Assembly: GCA_963978905.1 (NCBI GenBank)
Contig: OZ022257.1
Span: forward strand, 20,603,664-20,667,663
Length of the DNA: 64,000 nucleotides
Source: Trichostrongylus colubriformis
Taxonomy: Eukaryota; Nematoda; Chromadorea; Rhabditida; Trichostrongylidae
Direction of reading: 5' to 3'
Of the stretch, positions 12,266 through 24,071 are shown one piece after another. A program made the translations under genes and the position numbers. Below the pieces are notes generated by a model. That model worked only from the letters and a program-made list of their open reading frames with translations. It had not been told where the DNA came from and searched no databases. Position 1 is the stretch's first letter; the number at the start of each line of letters is the position of its first letter.

Positions 12266-12473
12266 GGGTCAATTCAACTGGGAGATGCGGGAGATGCAAA
12301 ATTTTCGCTGACGGAGAAGTTACTACTTTGCCTCCCGATGCTTATGCCAAAGCAGTGAAGCAGATGCTTTTTCATGTAGGAGGAGGGGATTGAATTTGAG
12401 CATAAGCCTAAGGAAGGAAGTCGTCCGCGTCGGTGGAATGTTACGTCTCCCCCTCCCCTTTATTAATTGGCCC
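12266..12473. mobile_element. hAT-type MITE, diverged copy 2
   Basis: The left end is GGGTCAATTCAACTGGGAG and the right end CTTTATTAATTGGCCC. The flanks TAGGAATT (12258-12265) and TAGAAATT (12474-12481) match at seven of eight positions, consistent with an old 8-bp target duplication. The right subterminal region (ACGTCTCCCCCTCCC) matches the other family members. Confidence 0.65.
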
Positions 12474-12903
12474 TAGAAATTTTCCATCATCGATTTTCAC
12501 ATTAGCACTGGTTGTTTTGCATAGCTTGATAGATAGCGTAGCTTGAGCTCGTAATTTTTATGCCATAATAAGCTCGTAATTTTTTATGCTATAATATTCT
12601 GACTGGGTCTAGGATGCGAAGTGCTCCGAATTGTGTTAGATTCAGATTTTGCAAATTTCGCCTCAGGGAATCGTGAAAATTTTTGATTACCTCTCGTATT
12701 GAAGACGGTCAATATTTCTAAAAATCATTCTTCAACAGTTCGTGGGAACGGGCAGAAATAAAGCCATCCATCAGCATTTTCCAGGTGCGTTTAGCATTTG
12801 CTTTTATAGTCGTCTGCTGCTTACCTTTCTACACAGCGGGCACACCTACTTTTTCTGTGTTAGGCGTATTATGGTCGTTATTCGATTGGAACAAACAATT
12901 TTT

Positions 12904-13145
12904 GGGTCAAATAAAGTCGGGGGGGGGGGGGGGGGGAGGGGGGTAGACGCAACTTTGCGTCGACGTCGAAACTCCTTTCCCTCCCTAAGCTTAGGCTAGA
13001 ATTGATATCTCCTCCTCTCACATAGAAAAACATATATAAAAGCATAGGTCTCATCTCTTAAGCCGAAGCCTAGGAGGGAAAGAAGCTTTGACGTGGGTGA
13101 AACGTCGACGCAAAGTTGCGTCTTACCCCCGACTTTATTTGACCC
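12904..13145. mobile_element. hAT-type MITE, best-preserved copy
   Basis: The 20-bp termini are perfect inverted repeats (GGGTCAAATAAAGTCGGGGG). Both sides carry an identical 8-bp duplication, CAATTTTT, at 12896-12903 and 13146-13153. Inside the left TIR is a long G run, then AGACGCAACTTTGCGTC. The interior is non-coding. An 8-bp duplication is the hallmark of hAT-superfamily insertion; the autonomous partner is not in the window. Confidence 0.9.
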
Positions 13146-13305
13146 CAATTTTTTATGGATAAGCACAAAATTTACCGCTTCATGCTTCATGACACCGCTA
13201 CCGCTTCATGACAAGGAATAAGGGAATACTCAAGCGAAAATAGCTTTCAGAAATTTACTGGTAAAATGCAGTCGTATTACTGCGTACTACTCTGTTACTG
13301 TTGTG

Positions 13306-14290
13306 GTACGGGTATCACGTATAGAGCCAAGCCGTAGCCGGGTCGTAATTGCGTACAGCACACCATTACAGTAACCCTTCCGCCTACATTTATTCAGATT
13401 AAAACGCTGTTACAGTGTCTACGATTACAGAATACTTTTTTTTCAATATTCCCAGTGTAAATGGGGTATAATGTATATGTACGTATATGTGTAGGCTATC
13501 GTGATTTATAGTGAGGGTATTTTGCGGGAGATAGGGAAAAGAATGCATTGTACTTTTCTGTGTTCGATTCCGGCGGTATAACAACAACCTGCACTGCTCT
13601 ACGTATTACAGATGACTGAGGATCTAAAAAGCACTCCAATCACGTATTCGCAAACGAACTAAACGGAAAACGGAAGAATTTACTGTGCTAATGTAGTTGT
13701 GAGCGGCTACTCACCTTCGCGCTCGCAGCTCTCACCTCATGACATCCTACTATCATAAACTTGTGCAGTCGAATGTAAATTTTTACTTGAGTCCTAGTTG
13801 AGGGAAACGGGTTATCTGCTCAGTGTTAATGTATCGGGAAGGCACTCCACCAAGCTAAGCGTGCGGCGCTATTTTTGCCTGCGAATTTGCCTAAGCCTTA
13901 CTCAAGGGGGAAGCACCTACGTTCCCCGGCTTAGGTAAATATACACTTTAATACACAGATTGGTGATTAGAAATCTGTTTTGGATTAGGGACAACAGCAC
14001 GACAATGAGTGTCCCCCCACCCCAACCACTATAATAGCACTTTCTGCTCAACTACTTTTTGAAAAGCTTAGGCTATAATAGCGCAGTATGCTGAACACAG
14101 AAGTGACCGCTCGCAACTGCACTCGCTCTATTCACACGCTTAGTACTAACCAGGAAGGGCTTTTTACTTCCCATGGAACTTTGAATAGGGACCCATATCA
14201 TTCGATAGAGCTTCGAACGCTGATTACGAATTGGAAAACTAAAAGTGCTACGGGCTGTTCCGAAGCGAGTTAGGAGGGGACAAAATTTGC
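13306..14290. repeat. Dispersed repeat family D, long copy
   Basis: Its two ends are found inverted and closer together at 15270-15540. The left end carries GAGCCAAGCCGTAGCCGGGTCG; the right end carries CAGGAAGGGCTTTTTACTTCCCATGGAA and CGGGCTGTTCCGAAGCGAGTTAGGAGGGG. About 700 bases between them are absent from the short copy, so either an insertion here or a deletion there. Confidence 0.6.
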
Positions 14291-14479
14291 TTGTGATATC
14301 TCATTGGCGAGGCACTTTGCCGTCGGCACGGCTGCTCTTGAACTATCAACGGCCACTGTGGCTTGCTGGTAGTGCTCCGGATCTGCAGCATAAAGGTTTT
14401 GTGTTTGCTCCCCGCCGGTGGAGATTTTTTTGCATTTTGTGTCTCATTGTCTACACGTTTACCTGAATGCCTAATATTA

Positions 14480-14930
14480 TTACATGGTGCGTTCGGAAGC
14501 CCATAACGCGCGAGCCAGTCGTTCTCGTGCAAAACCAGTATGATTTTCGTGTTGAGGTAATCAAGTTACCCTAGGAGACGAGCTTTTAGCCAATTCGAGA
14601 ATTTGACCAAATTTCGCAAAAATTCTCGATCTATTGGGTGGCAGCACAATGAACAGTGGAGAAGGCGTTGACTCTTGCCGAGCAAATGCTCTTATTTGAC
14701 GCTTGTTTCGTACGTTCAGTGCGATGGGCAAGTGTAACAGGTATGTGTAGGTGATTATGTTCAGGTTCCAGGATTTTTTGTAGAAGAAAATTCAAAAAAT
14801 TACCAGTTTACCCCCTAGCCACCCCTAATTTTCCTAAGTTGGACCAAAAACTGGATTCGGCTGAAAATTTGCACAGAGGGGTAATTTGACCCCCTGTGCG
14901 CGAATATCATAATCTTTTTACGCAACAACG
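14480..14930. repeat. Dispersed repeat family C, partial copy
   Basis: Shares GAATTTGACCAAATTTCGCAAAAATTC-type blocks, the CTAATTTTCC motif and GAAAATTTGCACAGAGGGGT with copies near 9640-10050, 28990-29440 and 37320-37620. Confidence 0.55.
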
Positions 14931-15269
14931 CCTAATTCGAGTGGTATGGGAGTCTCTTCGACCTGATGTGCTTCCCTTGTGAGTATTGTTAGTAGTTATA
15001 AATAAAGTGGCAGAGTAAATGATGGGTGTGATAGGTACCAGTACAAGGAAACGTTCAGAAGTGAAAGAAAAGCATTTTCTGGCCATGAAACACAAAACGC
15101 AAAAAGGCTCAACAGGCGGGGAGCATATCCAGCACCCCACGCCTGGAGACGAGGATCACTACCTTTGAGCCAACGTGGCTGTTGTGACATACATGATTAG
15201 CCGCGTTGAGGAGTCACCACTAGCAGAGTCCCCCGTCGATGAGTCTTCGCATGCGAACTTTGACCCCTC

Positions 15270-15540
15270 CTAACTCGCTTCCGAACAGCCCGTAGCACTT
15301 TTGGTTTTCACATTTGTAATGAGCGTTCGAAGCCCTATCGATCTGTAGGGGTCCCTATACGAAGTTCCATGGGAAGTAAAAAGCCCTTCCTGGTAAGCAA
15401 TATCGTAGTCGTAGTGGCGGTCGAACTGCGTCTTGAGCAATCGCTGATAAATATAGGCGGAAGGGTTACTGTAGTAGAGTGCCGTACGCAATTGCGACCC
15501 GGCTACGACTTGGCTCTATACGTAATACCCTAGTTATACT
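15270..15540. repeat. Dispersed repeat family D, short inverted copy
   Basis: Reverse complement of the two ends of the 13306-14290 copy (CTAACTCGCTTCCGAACAGC at the left, CCCGGCTACGACTTGGCTCT at the right). The remaining sequence to 16340 has no supported gene. Confidence 0.6.
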
Positions 15541-16343
15541 ATGGGGCCCATCCTTTCCATGATTAGTACACAACTGGAAAAAAGCAATTGTGTGTATAAC
15601 TTCGCAATTTCTTTCTTTCAGGCGTAGCTTTTAGCTTTTAGTCCTGTTTCATCACCACTTGAATTGCATTTCGATTCGGACCCCTACAAATTTGACGATG
15701 AGATTTTGCAGCAGAAACTCAGCTACAATTGAAATCGCCTTCCATTTTTAATGATTTAACCTGCCTTTTCTCTTTTGAATCATCTGCCTAGGTAGAAAGC
15801 TGGACTAATGGTAACGACAGCAGCGGTCGTCTCTTTTTGGAAGTGTTACAGTTCACGGGGTTGAGGTGTGTAATGAAAGCTTTGATAGCCGGAGTCTGAG
15901 TAGGAGGTATGCGCCTGTAACCACGTATGGCAATTGGTTATTATTTCTTTAAGTTCTAGTGGAACTCTGCACTACTGAGTGGTACGTATCTTATCCTGAT
16001 CAGCAGCTGTTTGAATTGTTAGAGAGCATTTCCAGATTTCTATTCTAGAGCATTTGAATGATTATTTTTATTCCATCTTCATCTCGTTGCCTTATGATTA
16101 CGTGCCTCAAGATTACTTGAATGAATGTTGATCCTGTCAGGTTAGCTTTCCGAAGGAACGTTTAAGAACCTCTTGTACTCTCGTTCACGAAACATTATCA
16201 GACAGATCTTTTGCCTCGTTGTATTGTTCTGAAAAAAAACGGATTCTCCATCGGATTTGTTTCTCAGTTTCACTGTTCTGTTTGTTTCGACTAGGCGCTT
16301 ATAGAGATCTCGATGTCAGATGGAATAGTAATGTGTATTTCAC

Positions 16344-16349
16344 TTTCAG
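16344..16349 (+). promoter_or_regulatory. Putative spliced-leader trans-splice acceptor
   Basis: TTTCAG sits 12 bases upstream of the ATG at 16362, with an AT-rich outron-like region before it. This spacing is usual for nematode trans-spliced genes. It could also be a cis acceptor of an upstream non-coding exon. Confidence 0.5.
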
Positions 16350-16361
16350 AATTCCATCAAG

Positions 16362-18446
16362 ATGGCAAAGGTGCTGTTGGGTGACCGACATGCGCTTCGA
16401 GCCTGCATCCTTTATGAATTTCTCCACGGCAACAAAGCAGCTGCAGCTCACCGCAATATATGCCAAGCCTTGGGTGAGGGTGCCCCCCAATATGATATGG
16501 TGAAGTTTTGGTTCCGCCGCTTTAAGAATGGAGAGTACAATCTAGAGGACAGGCCCAACAGGCCCAAAACACGTCGTCGCAGTGGTATAGACGATGATAT
16601 CAAAGAAGAAATAGAAAAAGACCTTGCCACTGGATGGGAGATCCCAGAAAAAGACCTTGCCACTGAATGGGAGATCCCGTCGATTCTCGGGCTCACCGCA
16701 GATGTGGTACACAGTCGTCCTACTGAAAGCGGCACAGTCGAAAGTGAAGCGATCACCACAGATGTGGTACACAGTGGTCCTACTGAAAGCGGCGCAGTCG
16801 AAAATGAATTGATCACCGCGGATGTGGTATTCAGTTGTCCTACTGACAGCGGCGCAGTCGGAAATGAATCGATCACCACAGATGTGGTACACAGTCGTAC
16901 TGCTGAAAGCGGTGCAGCCGAAAATGGATCGACACTTCACGAATTGCTAAGTGCGCAGGAAGGGCCAACATCAAGCTGCGTAAAAGAGGAAGCAGTTGTT
17001 GTGCCGGGTGAGTCAATAATATCTGCTCATCTATATTTACTTACATGTATATCTGACCGGAGTTACTTCAGTTATTCTACAGTCAGACAGCAACAGCAAA
17101 AATTCTTCGCTTTTGCGTTCTTTGTTGTCGGATAGTGGAGCGCCGTCATCTTCAAAGGAAGTTTGTGCACCAGCTCAAGGTATTTCATGGTCTTGATGCG
17201 CCTTGTTCAAAAAACGATTGGTGAGCACGATATTTATCCCTTTCAGTTGGCCAAGTACGTTCTTGCCCTCGACCGACGTATCATATCGGCCGTAGGGGAA
17301 AGCTTTATCCTGGAGTGGTGGAAGCCAGTAAAAGGGGTATCTATCCAGTTATAAAGTACACGCTTCCAGGTGAGCGTAATGAACACTCTAGTCTTTAACA
17401 ATGATAATATTTCTGTATTTAGATGGGGAGTATTGCTATGCATTCGAACATTTGCGATATATGAAGAAAGAAGGACTAGTGGTATACAGGTGTACGAGGT
17501 GTAGGAAAAAAGGCGCTAGCACTAGCATAGCGGTATTGTGAATCAAATTATCCATGCTATGCATATGTTTAGATAGCTTGTGTGTATATTGTAGGTGCAG
17601 AACGGATGCGAATTCATCGGAGATCCAGCCCTTCTCCCACATGTGTGTACTCCATTAAAGAATGCACAGGATAAAGTGACGCGAATGATGTATCAGGTAA
17701 TGAGCCAGGGTGAAGCCTAACGTCGAGGAAACTTCGGAAAATGCCACCCGAGGCTACGCCCTCCTATACTGAAATTGGTAAAGGTCTAAAAAAGATCGTA
17801 GCAATTTCTACGTGCTACTAAGTACAAAGTATAGTATGATTGTCGATTTACGGTCTCTTTCAAAGAGCGCATCATCGGCCCAAGATATTCTCGAATGGGG
17901 TGGTCGTCGCGTAATCCTCGATGAAATCGTTAAAATAGGACTCCCCCACTTTTCAACCCAAAGTGTAACCGCTGCCGTGAGGATTCCTTGACCCAAATTT
18001 GGTCATGATTGGAGCTCCTTGTACATTCACAATAGATGCCAAGCATATCTACCTAATTACTTTTATTTATTGCAGTCGTGCCGAGCCATCGCGTCGGACC
18101 CACAACTTGCCGAGGCGAAGCCTAATCAGCTATGGAAGAGCATAGCTCGGTTCATCAACGACAATGCCCCGGAAGGTTGCAAGTTTTTTTTGTCATGGTT
18201 ACTGACAGTTTAAAAGAATGGTTTAGATGAAACGCAACGCAAAATGATGCTGAGGCACTTTTATAGAAACGGATATAAATCTAGACGAACAACCATTGCA
18301 AGGTAAGAAAATTCGAGCAGTCATTAACTTTTTTACCTACAAACAAGTGATTGTATAGAGCGGCTGCGAAACTCCACCGCGCTGCCATAAAGAAGAGCGC
18401 AGAAGAGCTGGAAGATAGAACCGAAAATGCATTACTCAAGGAGTAA
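16362..18446 (+). CDS. Mariner-type HTH / repeat / FLYWCH-like zinc-binding protein, eight exons
   Basis: Exons with consistent phases: 16362-17007, 17087-17179, 17247-17369, 17423-17532, 17595-17696, 18076-18175, 18227-18302, 18359-18446 (1338 nt, 445 residues). Residues about 8-66 form a helix-turn-helix of the mariner/SETMAR type (HTH_48-like: LRACILYEF, KFWFRRFKNGEYNLEDRP). Then come two 11-residue repeats (EKDLATxWEIP) and four exact 20-residue repeats with the core ADVVHSxPTESGAVEN. The C-terminal half holds YCYAFE, YRCTRCRKKG and LLPHVCTPL: a CxxC...HxC set resembling a FLYWCH-type domain. An Ala/Lys/Glu-rich helix ends the protein. A DNA-binding role is inferred. The splicing and lack of TIRs argue for an exapted transposase domain rather than a live mariner. 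A second copy lacking a visible HTH exon lies at 38635-53928. Confidence 0.75.
16615..16680 (+). repeat. 33-bp coding tandem duplication
   Basis: Two units of GAAAAAGACCTTGCCACTG(G/A)ATGGGAGATCCC, in frame. Confidence 0.85.
16701..16940 (+). repeat. Coding tandem repeat, four units of exactly 60 bp
   Basis: Each unit begins GATGTGGTA(C/T) at 16701, 16761, 16821 and 16881 and encodes 20 residues. Units differ by scattered substitutions but the length is constant, so the frame is preserved. Confidence 0.95.
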
Positions 18447-18449
18447 GAT

Positions 18450-19480
18450 AGTTTGTAAAGCTTGAGAGGTAGACCTGATAACATATTTTGTGATATCTGT
18501 GTAGTGACAGCAATAATATTGAGGTGATGGAAGTTATGTTCCTGCGAAGCGAAGGCTCATTAACGGGCTGCAGCTTATTGTTTCTTAAAGCTTTCTGGTT
18601 ATTAATATCTCTCACGGCTTATGTTTAAGAACATATTTCGAATACTGCGATACGTAATTTGTGTAATTCTTGACATTCGATGGAAGAACTTATTGGATTT
18701 TATGATCAAGACTTTATCGAACGTTATCATGCCCTGCTGTCGGGCTGTATCTGTCATTCAATTTTTGCGAAATACAAGTTGTCGATTCATTTGCACTCAA
18801 GAATTACTCGACTCGCGGGTGAACGCAACAACAGTGGCGCTGCACCGTGTTTGAAGAAACGTCTAGTATTACGAATAACAGACACAGCGGATTATTTTCT
18901 CCGATGATTTATGGGAAAATCTCGCAACTCTGACGAAAAAAAAAATTTTCCGACTGGCTTCCCCCGAAGTAACTTCTTTCTTATCGAAGATCATGTATAG
19001 TTCAAGTAGCATTTAGAAAGCAGCAACCTCTCAAACCAAGGACAACGAGCCGACACTCACAGATTCTTTGTGGGATGGGACGGGCACATCAATAGTGTGG
19101 GATGGGACGGGGTGATCTAAATCGATAAAGGTTGATAGGATTCGATAAGATGCATCAAAAGGCAGATGTCGTTAGGTTTGTTCCCCATTCAGGTTGTTTC
19201 CAGAGCGCCGCTACTCATGGGTGTTTTGAGGGGTGGTGCGTGCACATCCATGGTGGGTGATCCAGATTGACAATGGTTGATAAGATCCAGTAAGAACTGT
19301 CAAAAGGCTAAATTCGCGGAATCCGTTTTGCTCTTCGGCTATGAGTGGAATGTTCACACTCACAGATATTACAGGGTACGGGGACCTTAATAGTGACTTT
19401 TCGAAACTGATAACGGCTTACACACGCTGATAAGAGTCATTAGCTATTGGGAAAGGACTAAAATCTGATACACCGCTTAA
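18450..19480. other. No supported gene
   Basis: Two short blocks (GTGGGATGGGACGGG and GATAAGAT(G/C)CA(T/G)) recur within about 200 bases near 19060-19300. Nothing else was recognised. Confidence 0.5.
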
Positions 19481-20760
19481 CTATTAGGTTGATTCATAAT
19501 AAATCGGACAAATTGACCAATTTTAATCATTGTCGTACAACTTTTTTACGACAACAGGGATTCACTTGAAATATACTACATTTTATCGATGACCTTCTGC
19601 CACGGTATAGGCAGATCATGGATGCCCTTGCTCCAGAAGGTCGTAAGCTGGAGCTCGAAGAAGTTGCCGAGTGCCGCCTTGACCTCGTCGCGAGTTTTGA
19701 AGTCTTGGCCGTCCAGGTGGCGTTGGCTGTGGGAGAAAAGGTGGAAATCTGAAGGGGCCAGGTCTGGGGAGTACGGTGGGTATAGAAGTACGGTCCAACT
19801 GTATGACAGCAGCTCGGCCTTAGTCGATCTTGCGAAGTGCGGTCTGTGGAAGTAGACACGTTGTCGTGCTGGAAGTAGACATGTGACCGCCGCCGTAGCG
19901 AACTTTGGACATTGGTCTTCAATTCTCGTAATTGACGAACGTAGACGTCGGCGGATACTGTGGTACCTTCATCGAGCAGCTCCCAGTACTCTACGCCGTG
20001 TACGCTCCACCAACCGCGGTTTTCGTCTTCGATGGAATAGTCGCCTGACGCAAACTTCGAATGCTACAACTACAGTGTACTTCTGCCGGGGGCATGCTCC
20101 TTGTGAACTTCCATCAGACGTCTGCCGATATCCGCGGGTTCCTGGCCAGATAGCGATATAAATAGTATGACGTTGCGGATGTGGTCTCTGGACCGCTTGA
20201 AATCGTGCGGCATTGAGGCGGAATGAATTTACTTTGGAGTGATTATTTTGCGGCACTTTGAAGAGCTTTTCATACTCATTCCAACGGTACCTCGCGCGTC
20301 CATTTTCGTTAATTCGTTACTGAGTTATGATCTCTAGAAATCATCACTACCATTTGTCCGATTTATTATGAATCAACCTAATACTATACTGCTGCAACTG
20401 CTATAGTAAATGCGCCTAATCCTCCTTCCATCGGGTGAACATATCTTCCCTATGTTCTGATATCTGCCGCCCATGTATCGACCGCTAAATTGCCCAGAAT
20501 TCCAAAAATGGTGCATGTCTTTTGTTGTAATAGCAAAGCAAGCGGTTCATTCTCTCATGCGATGGCACCAACAATACTAGTCTACCGCTAGTCTATCCAA
20601 AATTTTAAATAGTGGTGCATGTTTACAAAAACGATAAGCATCGATAATAGCATGTGGATACCACCAACATGTAGGAAATAGATGCTCAGCAACAAATTGC
20701 TACCATTTGATGCAGTTGAATCCAAAACTGTCGATCCCTAAACTCGTAAACTTCCATTAG
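19370..20760. repeat. Dispersed repeat family A, copy 2, split by a mariner
   Basis: 19370-19483 matches about 30-115 of the window (GATAACGGCTTACA, CTGATAAGA), and 20382-20760 matches about 110-535. The mariner 19484-20381 lies between the two parts, so the mariner inserted after the repeat. Confidence 0.65.
19484..20381 (-). mobile_element. Degenerate mariner-like element (898 bp)
   Basis: Termini TTAGGTTGATTCATAATAAA and its complement are flanked by TA on both sides (19482-19483 and 20382-20383). The minus strand carries scattered mariner transposase pieces in different frames (for example FQHDNV near the second catalytic Asp), with many frameshifts. About 400 bp shorter than a full mariner; not functional. 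Confidence 0.8.
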
Positions 20761-21625
20761 TGACCACTTCAGCCGAAGGGTTGACTGATTTAGATTTAAC
20801 CACGTAATTCCTGAACATCGATCGTCAATATGATTGTAACAAAAGTTACCGACCGCTAAATTATCACGTCATGTGAGAAATGGTGACCTCCCTCAGCGGT
20901 GATATTTTCGATATCGGTTAATTTCTATCACCTCTGTGTAGAAAGTAGATGCTCAGCATAAAGTCAACATAGACCATTTTCCCATCACGTAATTCTATTG
21001 GGTTATTCGCGTAGTACTGTGCGATAGCTAACTATTTGCCTGTTTGCCAGTCAAACAAAAATCAGCCAGAACATGGAATAAAGCTAGAGAATCACTTTTG
21101 GTTAGGTCCCCAAACTCTACGGAAACTTGCACTATGTCAGACATTGGAAGACGCATAGAACGATTTGTCAGCACAACTGTGCCAGTAAGAATCTCTTCTT
21201 ACTAGTGCACTACAGACGACAAAGTCAAGCAATAGTGTGAAGAATACTCAAACTCAATTTTCTTTGGAAATTGACATGTCATAGCACCATTACCTTTAAA
21301 AAATGCTACATAAGTGGAAGACAACTACTCCGTTGCCATAAAAGGACTGATATCCTTACAGAATCGGCTAAAATTGAATTAAGATCAATTGTCTTGGTAT
21401 TCCAAGATTTTGAAAGACTGTGAAGACCAAGAAATCGTCGACAGGTTTTGCAAAAAAAAACCGAGAACTATAGCTACTTGCTGTATGCTCCACTCAGCTG
21501 TGTGACGTCCACATAAGGCCACACCTCTGAAAATTGTTTTCGACGCTTCCCCTAACAAAAGTGGACGGTTCTTCTCAAATGATGTTATTTACAAAGGAGG
21601 ATCCTTCGTGAACAAAGTTCATGAT
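20760..21625. other. No supported gene
   Basis: AT-rich sequence with stops in all frames at short intervals. Nothing recognised. Confidence 0.5.
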
Positions 21626-21628
21626 ATA

Positions 21629-22909
21629 TTAGGTTGTTGCAAGATTAATTTCGGTTTCAGGGTGTATATAAATAAATTGATTTTTTACCCTAAACTACAC
21701 CATCCCAAAGAAAGCCAGGCAAAACATTTGATAGGTTATTTTCCTGCTCTTCCAAAAACTTCTATAAAAGTCGCTCTAATTTTTCCAGCCGGCCTTTTCC
21801 AGGGCTGTGTGTAATCATGAATTGACGCGTCTGCCGAGGCACAATGTTTTACGAATTCTGATTGGGACACTTTGTAGTGCAGGCAGCCCGTAATCTTCGG
21901 AGTGTTATTGGGACGAATTGTCCTTGCGAACGGACAGTGGAGCTCTAATCTAAAAAATTCGCGGTTTTGATCTCGAAGAAAGGTCGGGTTACGGGTGCAG
22001 GTCGTCGCTTAACGATGAAAATTTAAGGAGAGCCGTCGAAGCGAATTCAGAGACAAATACTTGTACGTCAGCAGGAGCGCACACTGAGAGTGATGTATGT
22101 ACTGAGGCATACATCACTCTACAGTAGCCAGACATTTGCTGGAAATCGGCACGTGAAGAAGATGTCGAAGTGGGTGCCTGGGTTGACCGATGAAAACGTC
22201 TGGCTCGTTTCGACACCTGCTCTAACTTCCTAGTTCGCTATAAAAATGAGCCATTTGTGAACGGTATCAAAACCAGAGGATGAAAATTAGATTCTTTATG
22301 ATAACAGGAAACGGGGATTAGTCTGGGTAGATAGATGCTCCTCCAAAACTTTCCTGAACCCGACCTTCACCCTGGAAAGGTTGCGATTACTGTGTGGTGG
22401 TGTTGTAGAGGTGTAATCCGTTATAGTTGCTTGCAACCTGCTCAGCCAGTCAGAGCAGAGTCTTGTTGTGATCTGGAGCAACTGTATAGAAAGTTGCAGA
22501 AGTTGCGGCCGGCGGTGATTAATAGAGGGCCGATCCTGTTGCAGAGCAAAGCAACGCCACCTCACAAATCTTTCCGCGAAAATTGACCTTATTTGGGTAT
22601 AGTAGTCCCCTCTCACCCGGCGTATTCTCCCGACCTGTCCCTCACAGACTATCACTTTTTCGACCCTCAATTCTCATCTGCGTTAGAAACAATTAACTGA
22701 TTTAGACGATGTTGAATGTGCCTTCCTTGACGTCGTAATTCTCGTGATAGTAGTTTCCATTGTGAAGTCTCAAAATCATTAACTATTCGTCGGCAAAAAT
22801 GTGTGTACTCTAATGGCTTTGACTTTGAATAATAACCTTGTGTATGAGCTGAGTTATGGTGGTTTGAAGTACGCAGTCTGTTTTCGAAATTAATTCTGCA
22901 ACAAAGTAA
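21629..22909 (+). mobile_element. Degenerate mariner, copy 1 of the TTAGGTTGTTGCAA family
   Basis: The left TIR TTAGGTTGTTGCAAGATTAA starts after TA (21627-21628). The right end reads AATTCTGCAACAAAGTAA and is followed by TA. At 1281 bp the length is normal for a mariner. The plus strand carries fragments of transposase (VWWCCRGVIRYSCL, RPAVINRGPILLQ) in several frames, so the gene is broken. It is related to the inverted copy at 25739-26966. Confidence 0.8.
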
Positions 22910-24067
22910 TACTTATTCAAAGTTGCTTTAGTAAATTCTTGTTACTATGCGGCATTGAAGCCGTATTCACACAGACAAGGCTTAGGTTTCTTTGGGTGAA
23001 AGATACTTCGAAGCCCATTATGGTCAAATATAGTACAATACCGCTTTAATCGCTTACCATTCGGCTTACCATTACTGCGACATCAAAGGTTTTAGGTGTG
23101 ACATTCGTAGCATATTCGCGTTCCACAAAGACGGATCTAGCTACAGAGAGTAGCAGAAACTTATATGTAGACAACATACTGCTTCAGAGAGAAACTGAGA
23201 GAGATATATCTGGGCGGATTGTGCTCGGCAGTGGCTGCTTCTGCTTGGGTGGTATTGTCACCACGTGAATTTGAAGGGTGTGAAAAAGAGAGGTCGTTTC
23301 TGATGATAGGTTAGTGATAGGTTAAAATGGCATAATATGTGAAAGAGAACCATATGTAAGTAACGAACCAGATTCAGTGGTTTCCACATACTCCTCGGTC
23401 GTCGTACATTGAATCGGTTATGGAAGCTGGAGGCAGATCTAGGAAACTTTCTAGGTACGTGAGGTGTCGGTTTGTGAAAAATTCGGATTAAGCAACATAA
23501 TGGGTTATGCAGCAACTCGTATGACAGTAAAATTTTGAGAAGTGATAGAATTACCCATTTACAGATACTGAGTAGAAAGCTAATAGTAGTGATAATGAGA
23601 AATGGATCAAATAGATAAGTAGTCCCAGTCAAGATCAAAGAGTAGTAGTGGTGGCAACAGCAAATTTCCAATGCGCCCGAATGGTGTCTAAAATTGGGCT
23701 AGAATCGGGCTCTCAAATTCCTGCTAACGACTCCATGAAGCTTTGTTCATGGTGGCGTTCATGGTTGAAAGTGAATACTGAATCATGTTTTTCAATATGG
23801 TAAGGAAGAGTACCATTGAGCGATATCGTTTTCATCCTAATCACAATACGTATAGCATTTGTGTCAAACCTGTAGGGGTTCTAGTAGTGCTTTCATTCGA
23901 TATTACCAAATCGTGATAGCGGTAGAGATCGACGCGAATGTGTGGAACATGACGTTCTCCTCTGATTTCTGAAGTTTGTGATAAAAATCTCCTCCTTCTG
24001 AAGAACTTCTAGAGCAATTTTAGTAATTTTTACTAACGCAAATGCCCCCATTAGTATGGGCTTTGTC
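22910..24067. other. No supported gene
   Basis: Frames on the minus strand at 23258-23671 lack recognisable motifs or splice context. No repeat match inside the window was seen. Confidence 0.45.
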
Positions 24068-24071
24068 TTAA

